From: Candidatus Methylumidiphilus alinenensis
GTDB taxonomy: Bacteria; Pseudomonadota; Gammaproteobacteria; Methylococcales; Methylococcaceae
DNA length: 33,217 nt
Reading direction: 5' to 3'
Assembly: GCA_003242955.1 (NCBI GenBank)
Contig: QJPH01000401.1
Span: forward strand, 1 to 33,217
Position 1 is the stretch's first letter, and each line of letters begins with the position of its first letter. Of the stretch, positions 8,419 to 16,569 are shown in pieces. A program made the position numbers and the translations under genes. Under the pieces are notes generated by a model. It was not told the DNA's origin, did no database searches, and was given only the letters and a program-made list of their open reading frames with translations.

Positions 8419-10083
8419 ATGAGCGAAAGCTTTGAAGATTTATTGAATGAAAGTTTTGCCAAGTCCGAGATGCGCCCTGGTAGCGTATTATCGGGTACGG
8501 TTATGGATATCACCCAGGAATATGTCGTGGTCAACGCTGGACTAAAATCCGAAGGCGTGGTCCCAAAATGGCAGTTCTTAAACCCTGAAGGTGAGTTGGA
8601 AGTCAGCATCGGCGATGAGGTCGATGTCACTCTCGACATGCTTGAAGACGGAATGGGCAATACCCTGCTCAACCGTGACAAGGCGAAGAAACAAAAAGCC
8701 TGGGGTGATTTGGAAAAAGCCCACGAGGTAAACGAGACTGTAGTTGGCCGCATTACTGGCAAAGTACGGGGCGGGTTTACCGTATCCATCGGCTCTCTTC
8801 GTGCATTCCTGCCCGGTTCCTTGGTCGATGTCCGTCCAGTTCGAGACACCACCTTTCTGGAAAATCGTGACCTTGAATTCAAGGTCATCAAAATTGATCA
8901 AAAGCGTAACAACGTGGTCCTTTCACGCCGTGCCGTGGTAGAGTCTGAGTACAGCGCAGAAAAGGAAGCCTTGCTGGAAAGTTTGCAAGAAGGTGCCATA
9001 GTAACGGGCGTAGTTAAGAACCTTACTGATTATGGCGCGTTTATCGATTTGGGTGGCATTGACGGGCTGCTGCACATTACCGACATGGCATGGAAACGTG
9101 TCCGCCATCCTTCGGAAACCGTACAGATCGGTCAAGAAATCAAAGTCAAAGTTCTCAAATACGACCAAGAAAAGAATCGGGTGTCTTTAGGGTTGAAGCA
9201 ATTGGGCGAAGACCCATGGTTGAACATCGCCCGTCGTTATCCGTCAAGCACTCGCCTTTTTGGCAAGGTCAGCAATTTGACCGATTATGGATGTTTTGTC
9301 GAATTGGAGGAAGGCGTCGAGGGATTGGTGCATGTCTCGGAGATGGATTGGACCAACAAAAACGTCAATCCAGGCAAAATCGTGCAGTTGGGAGAGGAAG
9401 TTGAGGTTATGGTTCTCGACATTGACGAAGATCGCCGCCGCATCTCTTTGGGCATGAAGCAATGCAAGCCAAACCCTTGGGAAGAATTTGCCACCGCAAA
9501 CAAGAAAGGCGACAAGATCACCGGCAATATCAAGTCAATCACCGACTTTGGCATTTTCATAGGATTGGAAGGCGGCATAGACGGGCTGGTGCATTTATCC
9601 GACATTTCATGGACCGCTACCGGGGAAGATTCAATTCGCAATTATAAGAAGGGCGACGAGGTCGAAACAGTCATCCTTGCGATTGATCCTGAGCGTGAGC
9701 GTATCTCCTTGGGGGTCAAACAGCTTGAACAGGACCCGTTCCAGAACTGGTTGGCCGGGCATGAAAAGGGTGCTGTCGTTAGGGGGATTGTCAAGGAGGT
9801 GGATGCCAAAGGTGCGGTTATCACCCTCGCTGACAGTGTGGAGGGTTATCTGCGGGCTTCGGAAATTTCCCGTGACCGCTTGGAAGATGCCCGGACACAA
9901 TTGAACGTCGGCGAGGAAGTCGAAGCCAAGTTCATTGGCGTTGACAAGAAAAGCAAATCCATTTCGCTCTCCATTAAGGCGAAGGACCAGGAAGAGGAGC
10001 ATGCGGCAATCAAGGACTACGCCCATCAGCAACCTAGCACTCCCACGCTGGGGGATTTGTTCAAGGAACAGATGGAGAAGTAA
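8419..10083 (+). CDS. rpsA: 30S ribosomal protein S1
   Basis: This 554-residue protein is close to the roughly 557 residues of E. coli S1. It helps mRNA bind the 30S subunit during initiation. The sequence begins [21 protein letters not shown], as in the family, which fixes ATG 8419 rather than the upstream in-frame ATG at 8383. Six S1 RNA-binding repeats can be followed: two short N-terminal ones ([11 protein letters not shown] and [15 protein letters not shown]), then four canonical ones opening with [54 protein letters not shown] and [20 protein letters not shown]+C-rich hairpin followed by T6 ends the unit at 10100-10131. ihfB follows, as in many gammaproteobacteria. Confidence 0.96.
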   Translation: MSESFEDLLNESFAKSEMRPGSVLSGTVMDITQEYVVVNAGLKSEGVVPKWQFLNPEGELEVSIGDEVDVTLDMLEDGMGNTLLNRDKAKKQKAWGDLEKAHEVNETVVGRITGKVRGGFTVSIGSLRAFLPGSLVDVRPVRDTTFLENRDLEFKVIKIDQKRNNVVLSRRAVVESEYSAEKEALLESLQEGAIVTGVVKNLTDYGAFIDLGGIDGLLHITDMAWKRVRHPSETVQIGQEIKVKVLKYDQEKNRVSLGLKQLGEDPWLNIARRYPSSTRLFGKVSNLTDYGCFVELEEGVEGLVHVSEMDWTNKNVNPGKIVQLGEEVEVMVLDIDEDRRRISLGMKQCKPNPWEEFATANKKGDKITGNIKSITDFGIFIGLEGGIDGLVHLSDISWTATGEDSIRNYKKGDEVETVILAIDPERERISLGVKQLEQDPFQNWLAGHEKGAVVRGIVKEVDAKGAVITLADSVEGYLRASEISRDRLEDARTQLNVGEEVEAKFIGVDKKSKSISLSIKAKDQEEEHAAIKDYAHQQPSTPTLGDLFKEQMEK

Positions 10084-10099
10084 TCTTCTTTTACCAAAG

Positions 10100-10131
10100 A
10101 CGGGGGGTGCCTGCGCTCCCCGCCTTTTTTA
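10100..10131 (+). terminator. Rho-independent terminator after rpsA
   Basis: A hairpin of the form CGGGGGG...CTCCCCG, with a short loop, is followed directly by TTTTTT. It starts 17 bases after the rpsA stop and ends about 10 bases before ihfB. It may act as an attenuator between rpsA and ihfB. Confidence 0.75.
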
Positions 10132-10141
10132 TTGATGGAAT

Positions 10142-10450
10142 ATGAAGGTGACTAAGTCTGAACTAATCGAATTATTGGCCAATAAGTTCCACAATTTACC
10201 TCAGAGTGAAGTGGAGTTGTCAGTCAAATCCTTGCTTGAACAGATGAGCAATGCCCTATCAATGGGTGAGCGAATCGAGATACGTGGATTTGGCAGTTTT
10301 TCCTTGCATTATCGGCCTCCTAGGGTAGGCCGAAACCCTAAAACGGGCGATTCGGTTGAACTGAACTCAAAATATGTGCCTCATTTCAAGCCGGGAAAAG
10401 AACTCAGGGACAGGGTCAACCTGACCTTTGACAATGCTTCCGAAGACTAA
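10142..10450 (+). CDS. ihfB: Integration host factor subunit beta
   Basis: This 102-residue DNA-bending nucleoid protein forms the IHF heterodimer with IhfA. Family features are the N-terminal [15 protein letters not shown], the [28 protein letters not shown] region (split here: [12 protein letters not shown], then RVGRNPKTG) that builds the DNA-inserting beta arm with its proline, and the C-terminal [18 protein letters not shown] precedes the ATG. Its stop overlaps the next start codon (TAATG at 10448-10452), so lapB translation is probably coupled. The rpsA-ihfB order is typical of the class. Confidence 0.94.
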   Translation: MKVTKSELIELLANKFHNLPQSEVELSVKSLLEQMSNALSMGERIEIRGFGSFSLHYRPPRVGRNPKTGDSVELNSKYVPHFKPGKELRDRVNLTFDNASED

Positions 10451-11607
10451 TGGAGGAATGGTTATTCTTTCTACTTCCGGTAGCTGCCGCATCGGGTTGG
10501 TTTGCCGCTAGAAGGCATTACGCCCGAAAATATCTCATTGAGCATACCCATTCGCTTAGGAAAGCCTATTGCCGTGGGTTGAATTACCTGCTGAGTGAGA
10601 ACACTGACAAGGCATTAGAAGCCTTTGTTGATTTGTTGACCAACGATTTTGAAACGGTCGAGACTCATATAGCCTTGGGCAATTTGTTTCGGCGTCGTGG
10701 CGAAATCGAAAAGGCCATTGAAATCCATGAAGGCCTTATTGCCAGGGAAGATTTGAGTCCCCAGCAGCAGGAAAGTGCCCAGTTCGAACTTGGCTTGGAC
10801 TATTTAAGGGCTGGCCTTTTTGATCGGGCAGAAAGCATTTTCCTGTTGTTGGTTGATCATGAAAACTCCCGCAGAGGGGCTTTGCAGCAGTTACTGGATA
10901 TTTACCAGCATGAAAATGAATGGTGCAAGGCGATGGAGTGTACTCGGCAATTGCGAGAAATGGGCAAGCCCCCTAGAAGGGGCGAAACCGTAGCCCACTT
11001 CCTTTGTGAATTGGCCGAGGAAACTCTTTGCACTGACCGCGAGATACTCGCACGGCAATGGCTTGAAAAAGCATTGCTGGAGGATTCCCGTTGCGCAAGG
11101 GCTAGTTTGTTGATGGCTAAATTGGAAATGCGCGAAGGCCGTTTCGAGGAGGCAATGCAAATGCTTAAACGTGTCGAGTCGCAAAAACCCGGCTTAATCC
11201 CGGAAATTATCGAGCCTTTGCGCATTTGCCACGAGCGTCTGGAAAAACCGCCAGGGGAATTGATAGGCTATCTGGGCTATCTATATGAAACCTACGGATT
11301 GGAATCCGCCGCTTTAGCCTTGGCAGTGAGAATCCGATCAGAACAAGGTGCTGCAAAAGCGAGTGAGCACATGATGCGTGTGCTGGAAAACAATCCAAGC
11401 CTGAAATCGCTTAATACACTAACCGGCTTCCTGTTGGAGGACGGTGCGGAAATGCAGCGAGAAGCTTTAATTAGGCTGGACCGGGCCTTAGATCGTATGT
11501 ATTCCTACGTCCCCCGTTATACCTGTACCCATTGCGGATTCAGCGGAAGCGAACTGCATTGGCGCTGCCCTTCTTGCCGCTACTGGGAGACGATAAAACC
11601 TTCATGA
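10450..11607 (+). CDS. lapB: Lipopolysaccharide assembly protein B
   Basis: This 385-residue protein is close in length to E. coli LapB (YciM), which is anchored to the inner membrane and regulates LpxC turnover to balance LPS synthesis. An N-terminal membrane helix (about 4-20) is followed by tandem TPR-like helices through about residue 340. The C-terminal rubredoxin-type metal site reads CTHCGFSGSELHWRCPSC, with four cysteines in two CxxC pairs. The start overlaps the ihfB stop and the stop overlaps the next ATG (ATGA at 11604-11607). The small membrane partner LapA, often encoded directly upstream of lapB, is missing between ihfB and lapB here. Confidence 0.92.
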   Translation: MEEWLFFLLPVAAASGWFAARRHYARKYLIEHTHSLRKAYCRGLNYLLSENTDKALEAFVDLLTNDFETVETHIALGNLFRRRGEIEKAIEIHEGLIAREDLSPQQQESAQFELGLDYLRAGLFDRAESIFLLLVDHENSRRGALQQLLDIYQHENEWCKAMECTRQLREMGKPPRRGETVAHFLCELAEETLCTDREILARQWLEKALLEDSRCARASLLMAKLEMREGRFEEAMQMLKRVESQKPGLIPEIIEPLRICHERLEKPPGELIGYLGYLYETYGLESAALALAVRIRSEQGAAKASEHMMRVLENNPSLKSLNTLTGFLLEDGAEMQREALIRLDRALDRMYSYVPRYTCTHCGFSGSELHWRCPSCRYWETIKPS

Positions 11608-12050
11608 CAGTCATAAAAAACCCTTTAATCGAACGGCTTGAAACTTTATTGGCGGATGTATTTTCCATAACGGAAGGGAGTCTGGAAGCCAACGTTCGCC
11701 GAGTGGGCGATGAATTGCCGGGTGATTTGCGGGATTTGCTGCTAAACCTCGCCAATGGCCGCACAGAGAAGGGAGATATTGAAGGTGACCCGATTGAATT
11801 TGCATTTCTCTGCGGACAAGCCTACGAGCGGCTTGAAAACTTTTTCCACAGTCGGCTTGCTGCAGATATCGCTTTCCATGCACCGGACGGAACCCCCCCG
11901 CTAGAACTGGAAAAAAAAGATTTCGCCGCACTTTCCCGTTTTATGACCTTGCGCGACCGTGCGCTAAGGACCATCGCTGACTACACCCTCAAATTTTTAT
12001 TGGTTTCAGCCATTCTATTGTTTATGGGGTTGTCGCTGGGCTTAATATAA
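11604..12050 (+). CDS. Small protein with C-terminal membrane segment, unknown function
   Basis: This is a 148-residue protein I do not recognise. It starts at an ATG that overlaps the lapB stop (ATGA), so it is probably translated together with lapB. The first 120 residues are soluble, mostly helical and acidic. The C-terminus is a hydrophobic run (LLVSAILLFMGLSLGLI) that looks like a single tail-anchor helix. An upstream in-frame ATG at 11532 lies well inside lapB and is unlikely. Coupling to lapB makes a role in envelope or LPS homeostasis possible, but this is only an inference from position. A composite repeat begins directly after its stop. Confidence 0.7.
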   Translation: MTVIKNPLIERLETLLADVFSITEGSLEANVRRVGDELPGDLRDLLLNLANGRTEKGDIEGDPIEFAFLCGQAYERLENFFHSRLAADIAFHAPDGTPPLELEKKDFAALSRFMTLRDRALRTIADYTLKFLLVSAILLFMGLSLGLI

Positions 12051-12385
12051 CTAATGTTACGCACGGTGCCGTTGAAGCCCAGATGTAGAAGGCCGGAATA
12101 AGCCCGCCTTAGAGGGCGTTTCCGGCGATAAAAACCACAGTTTTCTAGGCGTTTATGCCGGAAACGCCCGTGAACGGGCGGCTATCAGCTTAAGGCGGGA
12201 CAGGCGCAAAGCTTAACCGTTCGCCCTGAGCTGCGAGCCTGTCGAGCAGTCGAAGGGTGGACGGTTAAGCCGTTAATGGTTCGATCCTTCGACAAGCTCA
12301 GGACTCACCACGAACGGCCTTGAACTGTCCCGCCTTAAGTTTGTAGCCGAACGGGCTTATTCCGGCCTACGGTGCGTAACAACAG
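12051..12385. repeat. Composite nested palindromic element
   Basis: The outer ends are inverted: TGTTACGCAC at the left and GTGCGTAACA at the right, each followed inward by a GCCGGAATAAGCCCG-type sequence. The same outer ends occur at 29586-29713. Inside lies a second inverted pair, CTTAAGGCGGGAC (12189-12201) and GTCCCGCCTTAAG (12327-12339). Within that sits a third palindrome of the TCGACAAGCTCAGG type. No clean target duplication is visible. The right end lies only 12 bases from the following lipoprotein start codon. Confidence 0.7.
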
Positions 12386-12397
12386 TTGTTAATAAAG

Positions 12398-12709
12398 ATG
12401 AAGAGAAAGTTGAAATTTACATTCACCGCCTTGCTGTCCATTGCCATGTCCTTGGCCGGATGCGCCAGCGGTCCGTCTTACCAGTGGCCGTTATCCGACC
12501 CGCAAGAACGGCCTCTCGCGTTTCACGACACAAGGCTACAGTATGCCTTGGTAACGGGCGATGATGACACACTGACCAAGGACTTTGCCATGAAACTTCC
12601 GCCTTCAATGACGGAGCGCATTGTCGCAGGCGCGGTGTTGCCGTTTACCGTTGCCTCAGAAGCCGCGTTTTGGCCCTTTTTCACCGGGATAAAGGCGTTA
12701 GCCCACTGA
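12398..12709 (+). CDS. Small lipoprotein, unknown function
   Basis: This 103-residue protein has a type II signal peptide: a basic start (MKRKLKF), a hydrophobic core and the lipobox LAGC (cysteine near residue 22). It should be lipid-anchored; the residues after Cys are Ala and Ser, which fits outer-membrane sorting. The mature part ends in a hydrophobic stretch, VLPFTVASEAAFWPF, vaguely like short YceK/YidQ-type lipoproteins, but I would not name it. ATG 12398 is preferred over an upstream TTG at 12386. The ribosome-binding site is poor, and the upstream region has been replaced by a repeat element, so expression may be altered. Confidence 0.65.
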   Translation: MKRKLKFTFTALLSIAMSLAGCASGPSYQWPLSDPQERPLAFHDTRLQYALVTGDDDTLTKDFAMKLPPSMTERIVAGAVLPFTVASEAAFWPFFTGIKALAH

Positions 12710-12713
12710 AGTC

Positions 12714-12777
12714 CCGTAGGAGCGGGCCTTTAGGCCGCGATGGGTGTCTGGTCGCGGGCTAAAGCCCGTTCCTACGG
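12714..12777. repeat. Palindromic REP-like repeat
   Basis: CCGTAGGAGCGGGCCTTTAG and its near complement form an inverted repeat between the convergent lipoprotein and peroxidase genes. A related copy lies at 27349-27408. It could serve as a bidirectional terminator. Confidence 0.65.
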
Positions 12778-12792
12778 AATTGGCCTAATAGT

Positions 12793-13278
12793 TCAGCCCA
12801 GAAAAGTCTGTATATCCCGGCCAATTTTTTCGGGTGTATCCACTGACCCGTAACGACGGATGGGTTTGCCATTTTGGTCGATCAGGAACTTGGTGAAATT
12901 CCATTTGATGGCTTGTGTTCCTAATGCACCCGGCAGCACCTTGGTCAAGTAGGCAAACAAAGGGTGTGCGCCGGGTCCATTGACCTCAACTTTCTCTGAG
13001 ATGGGGAAACTGACACCATAATTCTGTTGGCAAAATGCACCGATTTCATCCGTATTTCCCGGTTCCTGTTTGCCAAACTGGTTACAGGGGAAGCCAACTA
13101 CGACCAGCCCCTTGTCGCCATAATCACGGTAGAGCTTTTCCAACCCAGCGTACTGCGGGGTAAAGCCGCATTGGCTTGCGGTGTTGACAATCAACAGCAC
13201 TTTCCCCTTGAATTCAGAGAAATCCAGTTCGTCGCCATTGAGTGTTTTGGATTTGAAAGCATAGATGTCGGTGGTCAT
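12793..13278 (-). CDS. Glutathione peroxidase (cysteine type)
   Basis: This 161-residue thiol peroxidase reduces H2O2 or organic peroxides using glutathione or, more often in bacterial homologues, thioredoxin. The peroxidatic residue is cysteine, not selenocysteine, in NTASQCGFTPQY (Cys37). The rest of the catalytic tetrad is visible: FPCNQFG (Gln67) and KWNFTKFL (Trp126, Asn127). The open frame extends upstream through a palindromic repeat to 13437, but family homology starts at MTTDIYAF, which fixes ATG at 13278. It points toward the lipoprotein, with a REP palindrome between the two 3' ends. Confidence 0.92.
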   Translation of the reverse strand: MTTDIYAFKSKTLNGDELDFSEFKGKVLLIVNTASQCGFTPQYAGLEKLYRDYGDKGLVVVGFPCNQFGKQEPGNTDEIGAFCQQNYGVSFPISEKVEVNGPGAHPLFAYLTKVLPGALGTQAIKWNFTKFLIDQNGKPIRRYGSVDTPEKIGRDIQTFLG

Positions 13279-13302
13279 AATGGAATCTCTTGAGATATTT
13301 GT

Positions 13303-13415
13303 ATCGTTCCCGCGCTCTGCGTGGGAATGCCTCCGGCGACGCTCCAGCGTCGTCGGTGCTATCGATCCGCAGGAGCGGTAAAGGCTGCATTCCCACACGG
13401 GAGCGTGGGAACGAT
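13303..13415. repeat. Long inverted repeat upstream of the peroxidase gene
   Basis: Arms of about 28 bases (ATCGTTCCCGCGCTCTGCGT and, at the other end, its near complement) lie just upstream of the peroxidase start. This type of repeat is widespread in environmental proteobacteria. It probably sits inside or next to the peroxidase promoter. Confidence 0.65.
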
Positions 13416-13459
13416 AAATAATGGAGTTTTTCAGCAATTCTCAGTTTGGCTCAAAGCCC

Positions 13460-13500
13460 CGTCATTTCGGCAGGGATGCCGAAATCCAGGCCATGGAGGG
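13460..13500. repeat. Solo half-element of MITE family 1
   Basis: CGTCATTTCGGCAGGGATGC followed by CGAAATCC and CCATGGAGGG matches one internal palindrome of the elements at 5967, 22673 and 24034, without the terminal repeats. It is probably a decayed fragment. Confidence 0.55.
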
Positions 13501-13672
13501 TAACAAGCCTACGAATTTAATCTTATCATAACGGAGTCGAATGGGATATGTAATCCCGTCCGTAATGTTTTGTATTTTGGCATGGTTGGTTGTGCATACA
13601 AAATGTAAGCGACGGGGTTACAAACCCGGCGCGCTTAGCAACCCACGGATAACATCCCTCCCAGGGATGTTT

Positions 13673-13836
13673 GGTGATTCCAATAAAGAACATCCCATCC
13701 AAAGGCCAAGCTGGGGCTTGGCGCTCCCAGAAGGAACGCCAAGCACCAGCTTAGCAAGGTGATTTGCGGAGGAATTGTTCGTGATTTTCGTGGACAATTC
13801 ATTTCGGTTTTGGTGGATTCATTATTGGAAATCACC
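13673..13836. mobile_element. MITE family 4, copy 1
   Basis: This 164-bp element runs from GGTGATTCCAATAA to its inverted end TTATTGGAAATCACC, and holds a palindrome around AAGCTGGGGCTTGGCG. A second copy with the same ends and the same middle lies at 27172-27336. No target duplication is obvious here. Confidence 0.7.
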
Positions 13837-13885
13837 TTATCCGTATTTTCATGGCAACCGCGTTAAGCCAATCCGTAAGACGAGA

Positions 13886-13956
13886 AATATCTTCACCGTT
13901 GCCCAACAATCGAATATCGGGCGCAACACAAAGAGACACGCCCGACTTACGCGGCT
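13886..13956. repeat. 71-bp repeat of the TCGGGCGCAAC family (copy 1)
   Basis: It is nearly identical to 16151-16220 and related to the palindrome at 27440-27515. It contains CTTCACCGTTGCCCAACAAT and GCCCGAC. It sits in a stretch without genes (13279-14256) made almost wholly of repeats. Confidence 0.65.
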
Positions 13957-14000
13957 AATTACAATATATTTATATAAGGCTTTTTTTCGCGTCACGGCTA

Positions 14001-14028
14001 TTGACAAACAGGAGATTTTGAGTATATT
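14001..14028 (+). promoter_or_regulatory. Candidate sigma-70 promoter
   Basis: TTGACA (14001-14006) is followed after 16 bases by TATATT (14023-14028), overlapping TATTAT at 18 bases. It points toward the A+T-rich gene at 14257. A hairpin of C and G tracts (CCCCCC...GAGGGGG, about 14082-14108) lies between them and might attenuate transcription. Confidence 0.5.
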
Positions 14029-14256
14029 ATATTTTTTTAGCCTAAGCATTGCGTTTCTTGGAATGTGCGCCTGCTAATTAACCCCCCTTTTTTGCAAAGA
14101 GGGGGAGGGGTTCTGTCCCACAATTTGCGCTCACCCCTAGGCACAAAGTGATGTAGTGATGTGCACCCGTTGGTGGTATTTAAGGTTTTTCAAGCTTAGG
14201 GCTTTGCTTGTCGTCGTTCGATAGGCACATACCCTAGTCCTATCGGGAGTAAGTAA

Positions 14257-14820
14257 ATGGGAATTAGTCAAGTTGAATATGATAACTTCATAAAAAATAA
14301 AAATATGGGTACTACAGTCGCAAGCTGGTGTCTTCTTAATGGATTTTACGACGCTTTTTTAATGGGGTATCTTATTCCGAAATACAAAGATAACCCTACC
14401 AAAAAAAAAGCAATTGCAATATTTAAGCTATTTTTTGATGAAAAAGGTGTAGTTAACACAAATAAAAATGGAGTTAGTAAGGTATCCACATATTTAGTGA
14501 ATCTAGATTTTGGCAATTCTACACAACCCAACCTGAAATATCAACACCTTGTAACTAACATCATGCTTTCTGACTCGCAGCGGAAGTGCGCCCAGAAAAT
14601 ACAGCAGGATTCACCAATACTTGGCTTTTTTAATCGAGCATTGACAGCGGGTGCTAGAAAAGCTGAACCGGATATGTTTGATGGCTTTTTCAATTTAACT
14701 ACTGTTGTAGAAACATATCAATTGAAAAAAGATGGTTCTAGTATAAATGAGGCTAAAGATATAGTACAACAATTATTAGAAGCCGGTTTTAAAGACATTG
14801 TTAAACTCCAATTGTTATAA
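14257..14820 (+). CDS. A+T-rich hypothetical protein
   Basis: This 187-residue protein is one I cannot assign. GGGAG lies eight bases before the ATG, a good ribosome-binding site. The sequence is rich in Lys and Asn, with A-rich codons, clearly unlike the housekeeping block, which suggests recent transfer. It is probably soluble and helical, with no signal peptide. Residues 15-40 (TTVASWCLLNGFYDAFLMGY) are fairly hydrophobic. The neighbours are a tail-collar pseudogene and a toxin-antitoxin pair, typical of an accessory island. A promoter-like sequence lies about 230 bases upstream. Confidence 0.65.
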   Translation: MGISQVEYDNFIKNKNMGTTVASWCLLNGFYDAFLMGYLIPKYKDNPTKKKAIAIFKLFFDEKGVVNTNKNGVSKVSTYLVNLDFGNSTQPNLKYQHLVTNIMLSDSQRKCAQKIQQDSPILGFFNRALTAGARKAEPDMFDGFFNLTTVVETYQLKKDGSSINEAKDIVQQLLEAGFKDIVKLQLL

Positions 14821-14859
14821 TAACCTGGCGGTTGACTTTACGCTGTAGAGGTAAACACC

Positions 14860-15362
14860 ATGGCTGAACCTTTTTTGGGAGAAATCATGATCTTTGCTGG
14901 CAACTTTGAGCCAGCAGGCTGGGCCTTCTGCGATGGGCGGTTGTTGCCAATTAACCAGAACACTGCATTTTTGCGGTCATTGGTAACACATATGGAGGTG
15001 ATGGAATAACCACATTTGCCCTTCCTGACTTGCGTGGTCGCGTTCCACTCGGCATCGGCCAAGGCCCAGGACTTGGCAACTATCAGATTGGGCAGAAAGC
15101 GGGCACTGAACACGTGGTTTTGACCACGGGCAATCTGCCTTCCCACGACCATGCCTTGGGCGCCAATTCCGCAGCGGCCACAGAAACCAGTCCCACTGGC
15201 CATGTACCGGCTTCTCCTGTCAGCGGTACCACCGCCGTCAAGGCTTACAGCGCGACTGCCAATGCAGCGCTGGCACCCACTGGACACACAGGTGGCGGTA
15301 CCCCTTTCGACAACCATCAACCTTTTCTTTCATTAAATTTCATTGGACCTAGCAACAATTAG
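14860..15362 (+). pseudogene. Tail-collar (Mdp/phage tail) domain protein, frameshifted
   Basis: Reading from ATG 14860 (AGAGG upstream) gives MAEPFLGEIMIFAGNFEPAG and then WAFCDGRLLPINQNTAF, the start of the microcystin-dependent/tail-collar family. The frame then breaks at a T5 tract (14968-14972). Reading on in another frame restores VIGNTYGGDGITTFALPDL, RGRVPLG, the SHDH motif and a C-terminal FIGPSNN. One extra T in that tract would give an uninterrupted protein of about 167 residues. So the gene is either a one-base-deletion pseudogene, a slippage/phase-variable gene, or shows a sequencing error at a homopolymer. Such proteins resemble phage tail-fibre tips. Its stop lies within the last codons of the convergent toxin gene. 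Confidence 0.75.
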
Positions 15363-15745
15363 GGGTTGCATGGGATTAGGATCGTATCAGCCAGATACTC
15401 TGTAAAAAGGCTGTCATAGGTCACAATACGCATCGCTTCGCATTGGGCTTGGGCAATCAACAAGCGGTCAAACGGGTCTTTGTGATGGTGAGCCAGTTCA
15501 AGTACCGCTTGGGCATGGTAGGGCGTAATGTTAAGCCAAGCGAATCCTTGGGCCTTGATGTCTTCGGCAATATTCCGCGAAGGCAGCGGCATTTTGCCCA
15601 AACCATGCTTGATTGCCATTTCCCAAACTGACACGGCACTGACGAATGCCCCGGATTGTTCTATCAACTGGATAGTTTGCTGGTGGGCCAGCGTCCCCAT
15701 CATCCAATCGTAAATGATGCAAGTGTCAAGCAGCCGCCGCATCAT
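15359..15745 (-). CDS. VapC-like PIN-domain toxin
   Basis: This 128-residue protein has the PIN-domain endoribonuclease layout: RLLDTCIIYDW at the N-terminus with the first acidic residue, VSVWEMAIKHGLGKM in the middle (acidic Glu), and HHKDPFDRLLIAQA followed by VTYDSLF near the C-terminus. It probably cleaves RNA when free of its antitoxin. The frame opens at GTG 15751, which overlaps the antitoxin stop, but ATG 15745 has AGG at proper spacing. The coupled antitoxin-toxin arrangement is normal for type II systems. Its 3' end overlaps the end of the convergent tail-collar gene by four bases. Confidence 0.85.
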   Translation of the reverse strand: MMRRLLDTCIIYDWMMGTLAHQQTIQLIEQSGAFVSAVSVWEMAIKHGLGKMPLPSRNIAEDIKAQGFAWLNITPYHAQAVLELAHHHKDPFDRLLIAQAQCEAMRIVTYDSLFTEYLADTILIPCNP

Positions 15746-15747
15746 CT

Positions 15748-15978
15748 TCACCTAAGGAACAGACGCTCAACCGCTGCGTTGGTCGCCTCCGAGTCCCATT
15801 CGGAGGAGTAAGAGACTAAATTCTGCCACGCACCCGGCGGGTTTACCTTCATCGGGTGATATGGGATTATTTTGGCGACAGGCACACCGTTGCGAGCAAT
15901 CAGCACCTCTTCGCCTTGTTCGGCTGCAACGATCAGGCTGGATAAACGATTTTTGGCTTCTAACATATTCACTTGCAT
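15748..15978 (-). CDS. Phd/YefM-type antitoxin
   Basis: This 76-residue protein begins MQVNMLEAKNRLSSLIVAAE and continues EEVLIARNGVPVAKIIP, the standard Phd/YefM antitoxin N-terminal DNA-binding domain; the C-terminal tail would bind the toxin. ATG 15978 has GAGGAGG at ideal spacing; a TTG two codons upstream is too close to it. A promoter and two TTGGCTAA direct repeats lie just upstream (16000-16035), consistent with autoregulation by the complex. Confidence 0.85.
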   Translation of the reverse strand: MQVNMLEAKNRLSSLIVAAEQGEEVLIARNGVPVAKIIPYHPMKVNPPGAWQNLVSYSSEWDSEATNAAVERLFLR

Positions 15979-15999
15979 TATCAACCTCCTCAGAAGAGT

Positions 16000-16035
16000 T
16001 TAGCCAATCTTAGCCAAGCTCGTTGCAAAAAGCAA
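16000..16035 (-). promoter_or_regulatory. Promoter and operator of the toxin-antitoxin pair
   Basis: On the minus strand TTGCTT (16035-16030) and TAAGAT (16012-16007) are separated by 17 bases. The octamer TTGGCTAA occurs twice, 10 bases apart (16017-16010 and 16007-16000), overlapping the -10. One helical turn between repeats is what a dimeric antitoxin repressor would need. Confidence 0.6.
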
Positions 16036-16063
16036 ATATAATGAATTATGTCAGCAGCGACAA

Positions 16064-16220
16064 GGGCGCAATAGCGGCTTTAGCCGCCTATTGCGCCGAA
16101 TGTGGATCGTCCACCATACGGCGCAATACGTTGAGTCCCAAAGTACAACCAACATCTTCACCGTTGCCCAACAATCGAATGTCGGGCGCAACGCAAAGAG
16201 ACGCGCCCGACCTTACGGCT
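16064..16220. repeat. Two palindromic repeats, GCGCAATAG and TCGGGCGCAAC families
   Basis: GGGCGCAATAGCGG...CCTATTGCGCC (about 16064-16098) has a relative at 27563-27608. It is followed by the second copy of the 71-bp repeat (16151-16220; compare 13886-13956). No gene is seen between the antitoxin promoter and 16218. Confidence 0.6.
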
Positions 16221-16569
16221 AAGGTTTCAGAAGCTTCACCGTTGCGGTGGCTATATCATTGTTGGCGGAACATTCCAGTTCATGCTCGTCTTTTAATGTA
16301 TTACCATTAACAGTGGCGGTACAAGTGGCAATCCCTTTCATATATTTGGCACTTGCGGAAAATTCCTTGTCTCCAATTTTATCGTGAAGAGTTGAGTTGC
16401 AACCAAGTTCCTTCGATTCAGTCGATTGTTCTTTAGTGCCAATTTTTGCTGTGCATCTTGCCGATGGAAAAGCATAGGCTATTTCGTATGTCATCATAAA
16501 GCACAGAAATAGTACAGCCGATACTACAAAATTTCTGCTTATTGGATGAGTTGAATTGTTGTAAAACAT
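16219..16569 (-). CDS. Small secreted protein, unknown function
   Basis: This 116-residue protein has a cleavable-looking signal peptide: NFVVSAVLFLCFMMTYEIAYA with a probable cut after AYA near residue 33. The mature part of about 83 residues contains four cysteines (RCTAK, LGCNS, ATCTAT, LECSA), enough for two disulfides in the periplasm or outside. ATG 16569 has GAGGAG at ideal spacing, so the longer open frame to 16731 is not used. I do not recognise the family. An attC-like site lies about 300 bases upstream, so it may belong to a former cassette array, but this is speculative. Confidence 0.65.
   Translation of the reverse strand: MFYNNSTHPISRNFVVSAVLFLCFMMTYEIAYAFPSARCTAKIGTKEQSTESKELGCNSTLHDKIGDKEFSASAKYMKGIATCTATVNGNTLKDEHELECSANNDIATATVKLLKP

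Noticed and set aside
12793-13437. Longer N-terminus for the glutathione peroxidase
   Set aside because: The extra 53 residues are translated from a palindromic repeat and are unlike the family; homology begins at 13278.
14838-15320. Minus-strand open frame over the tail-collar gene
   Set aside because: The plus strand has clear tail-collar homology in two frames; the minus frame has no family features.
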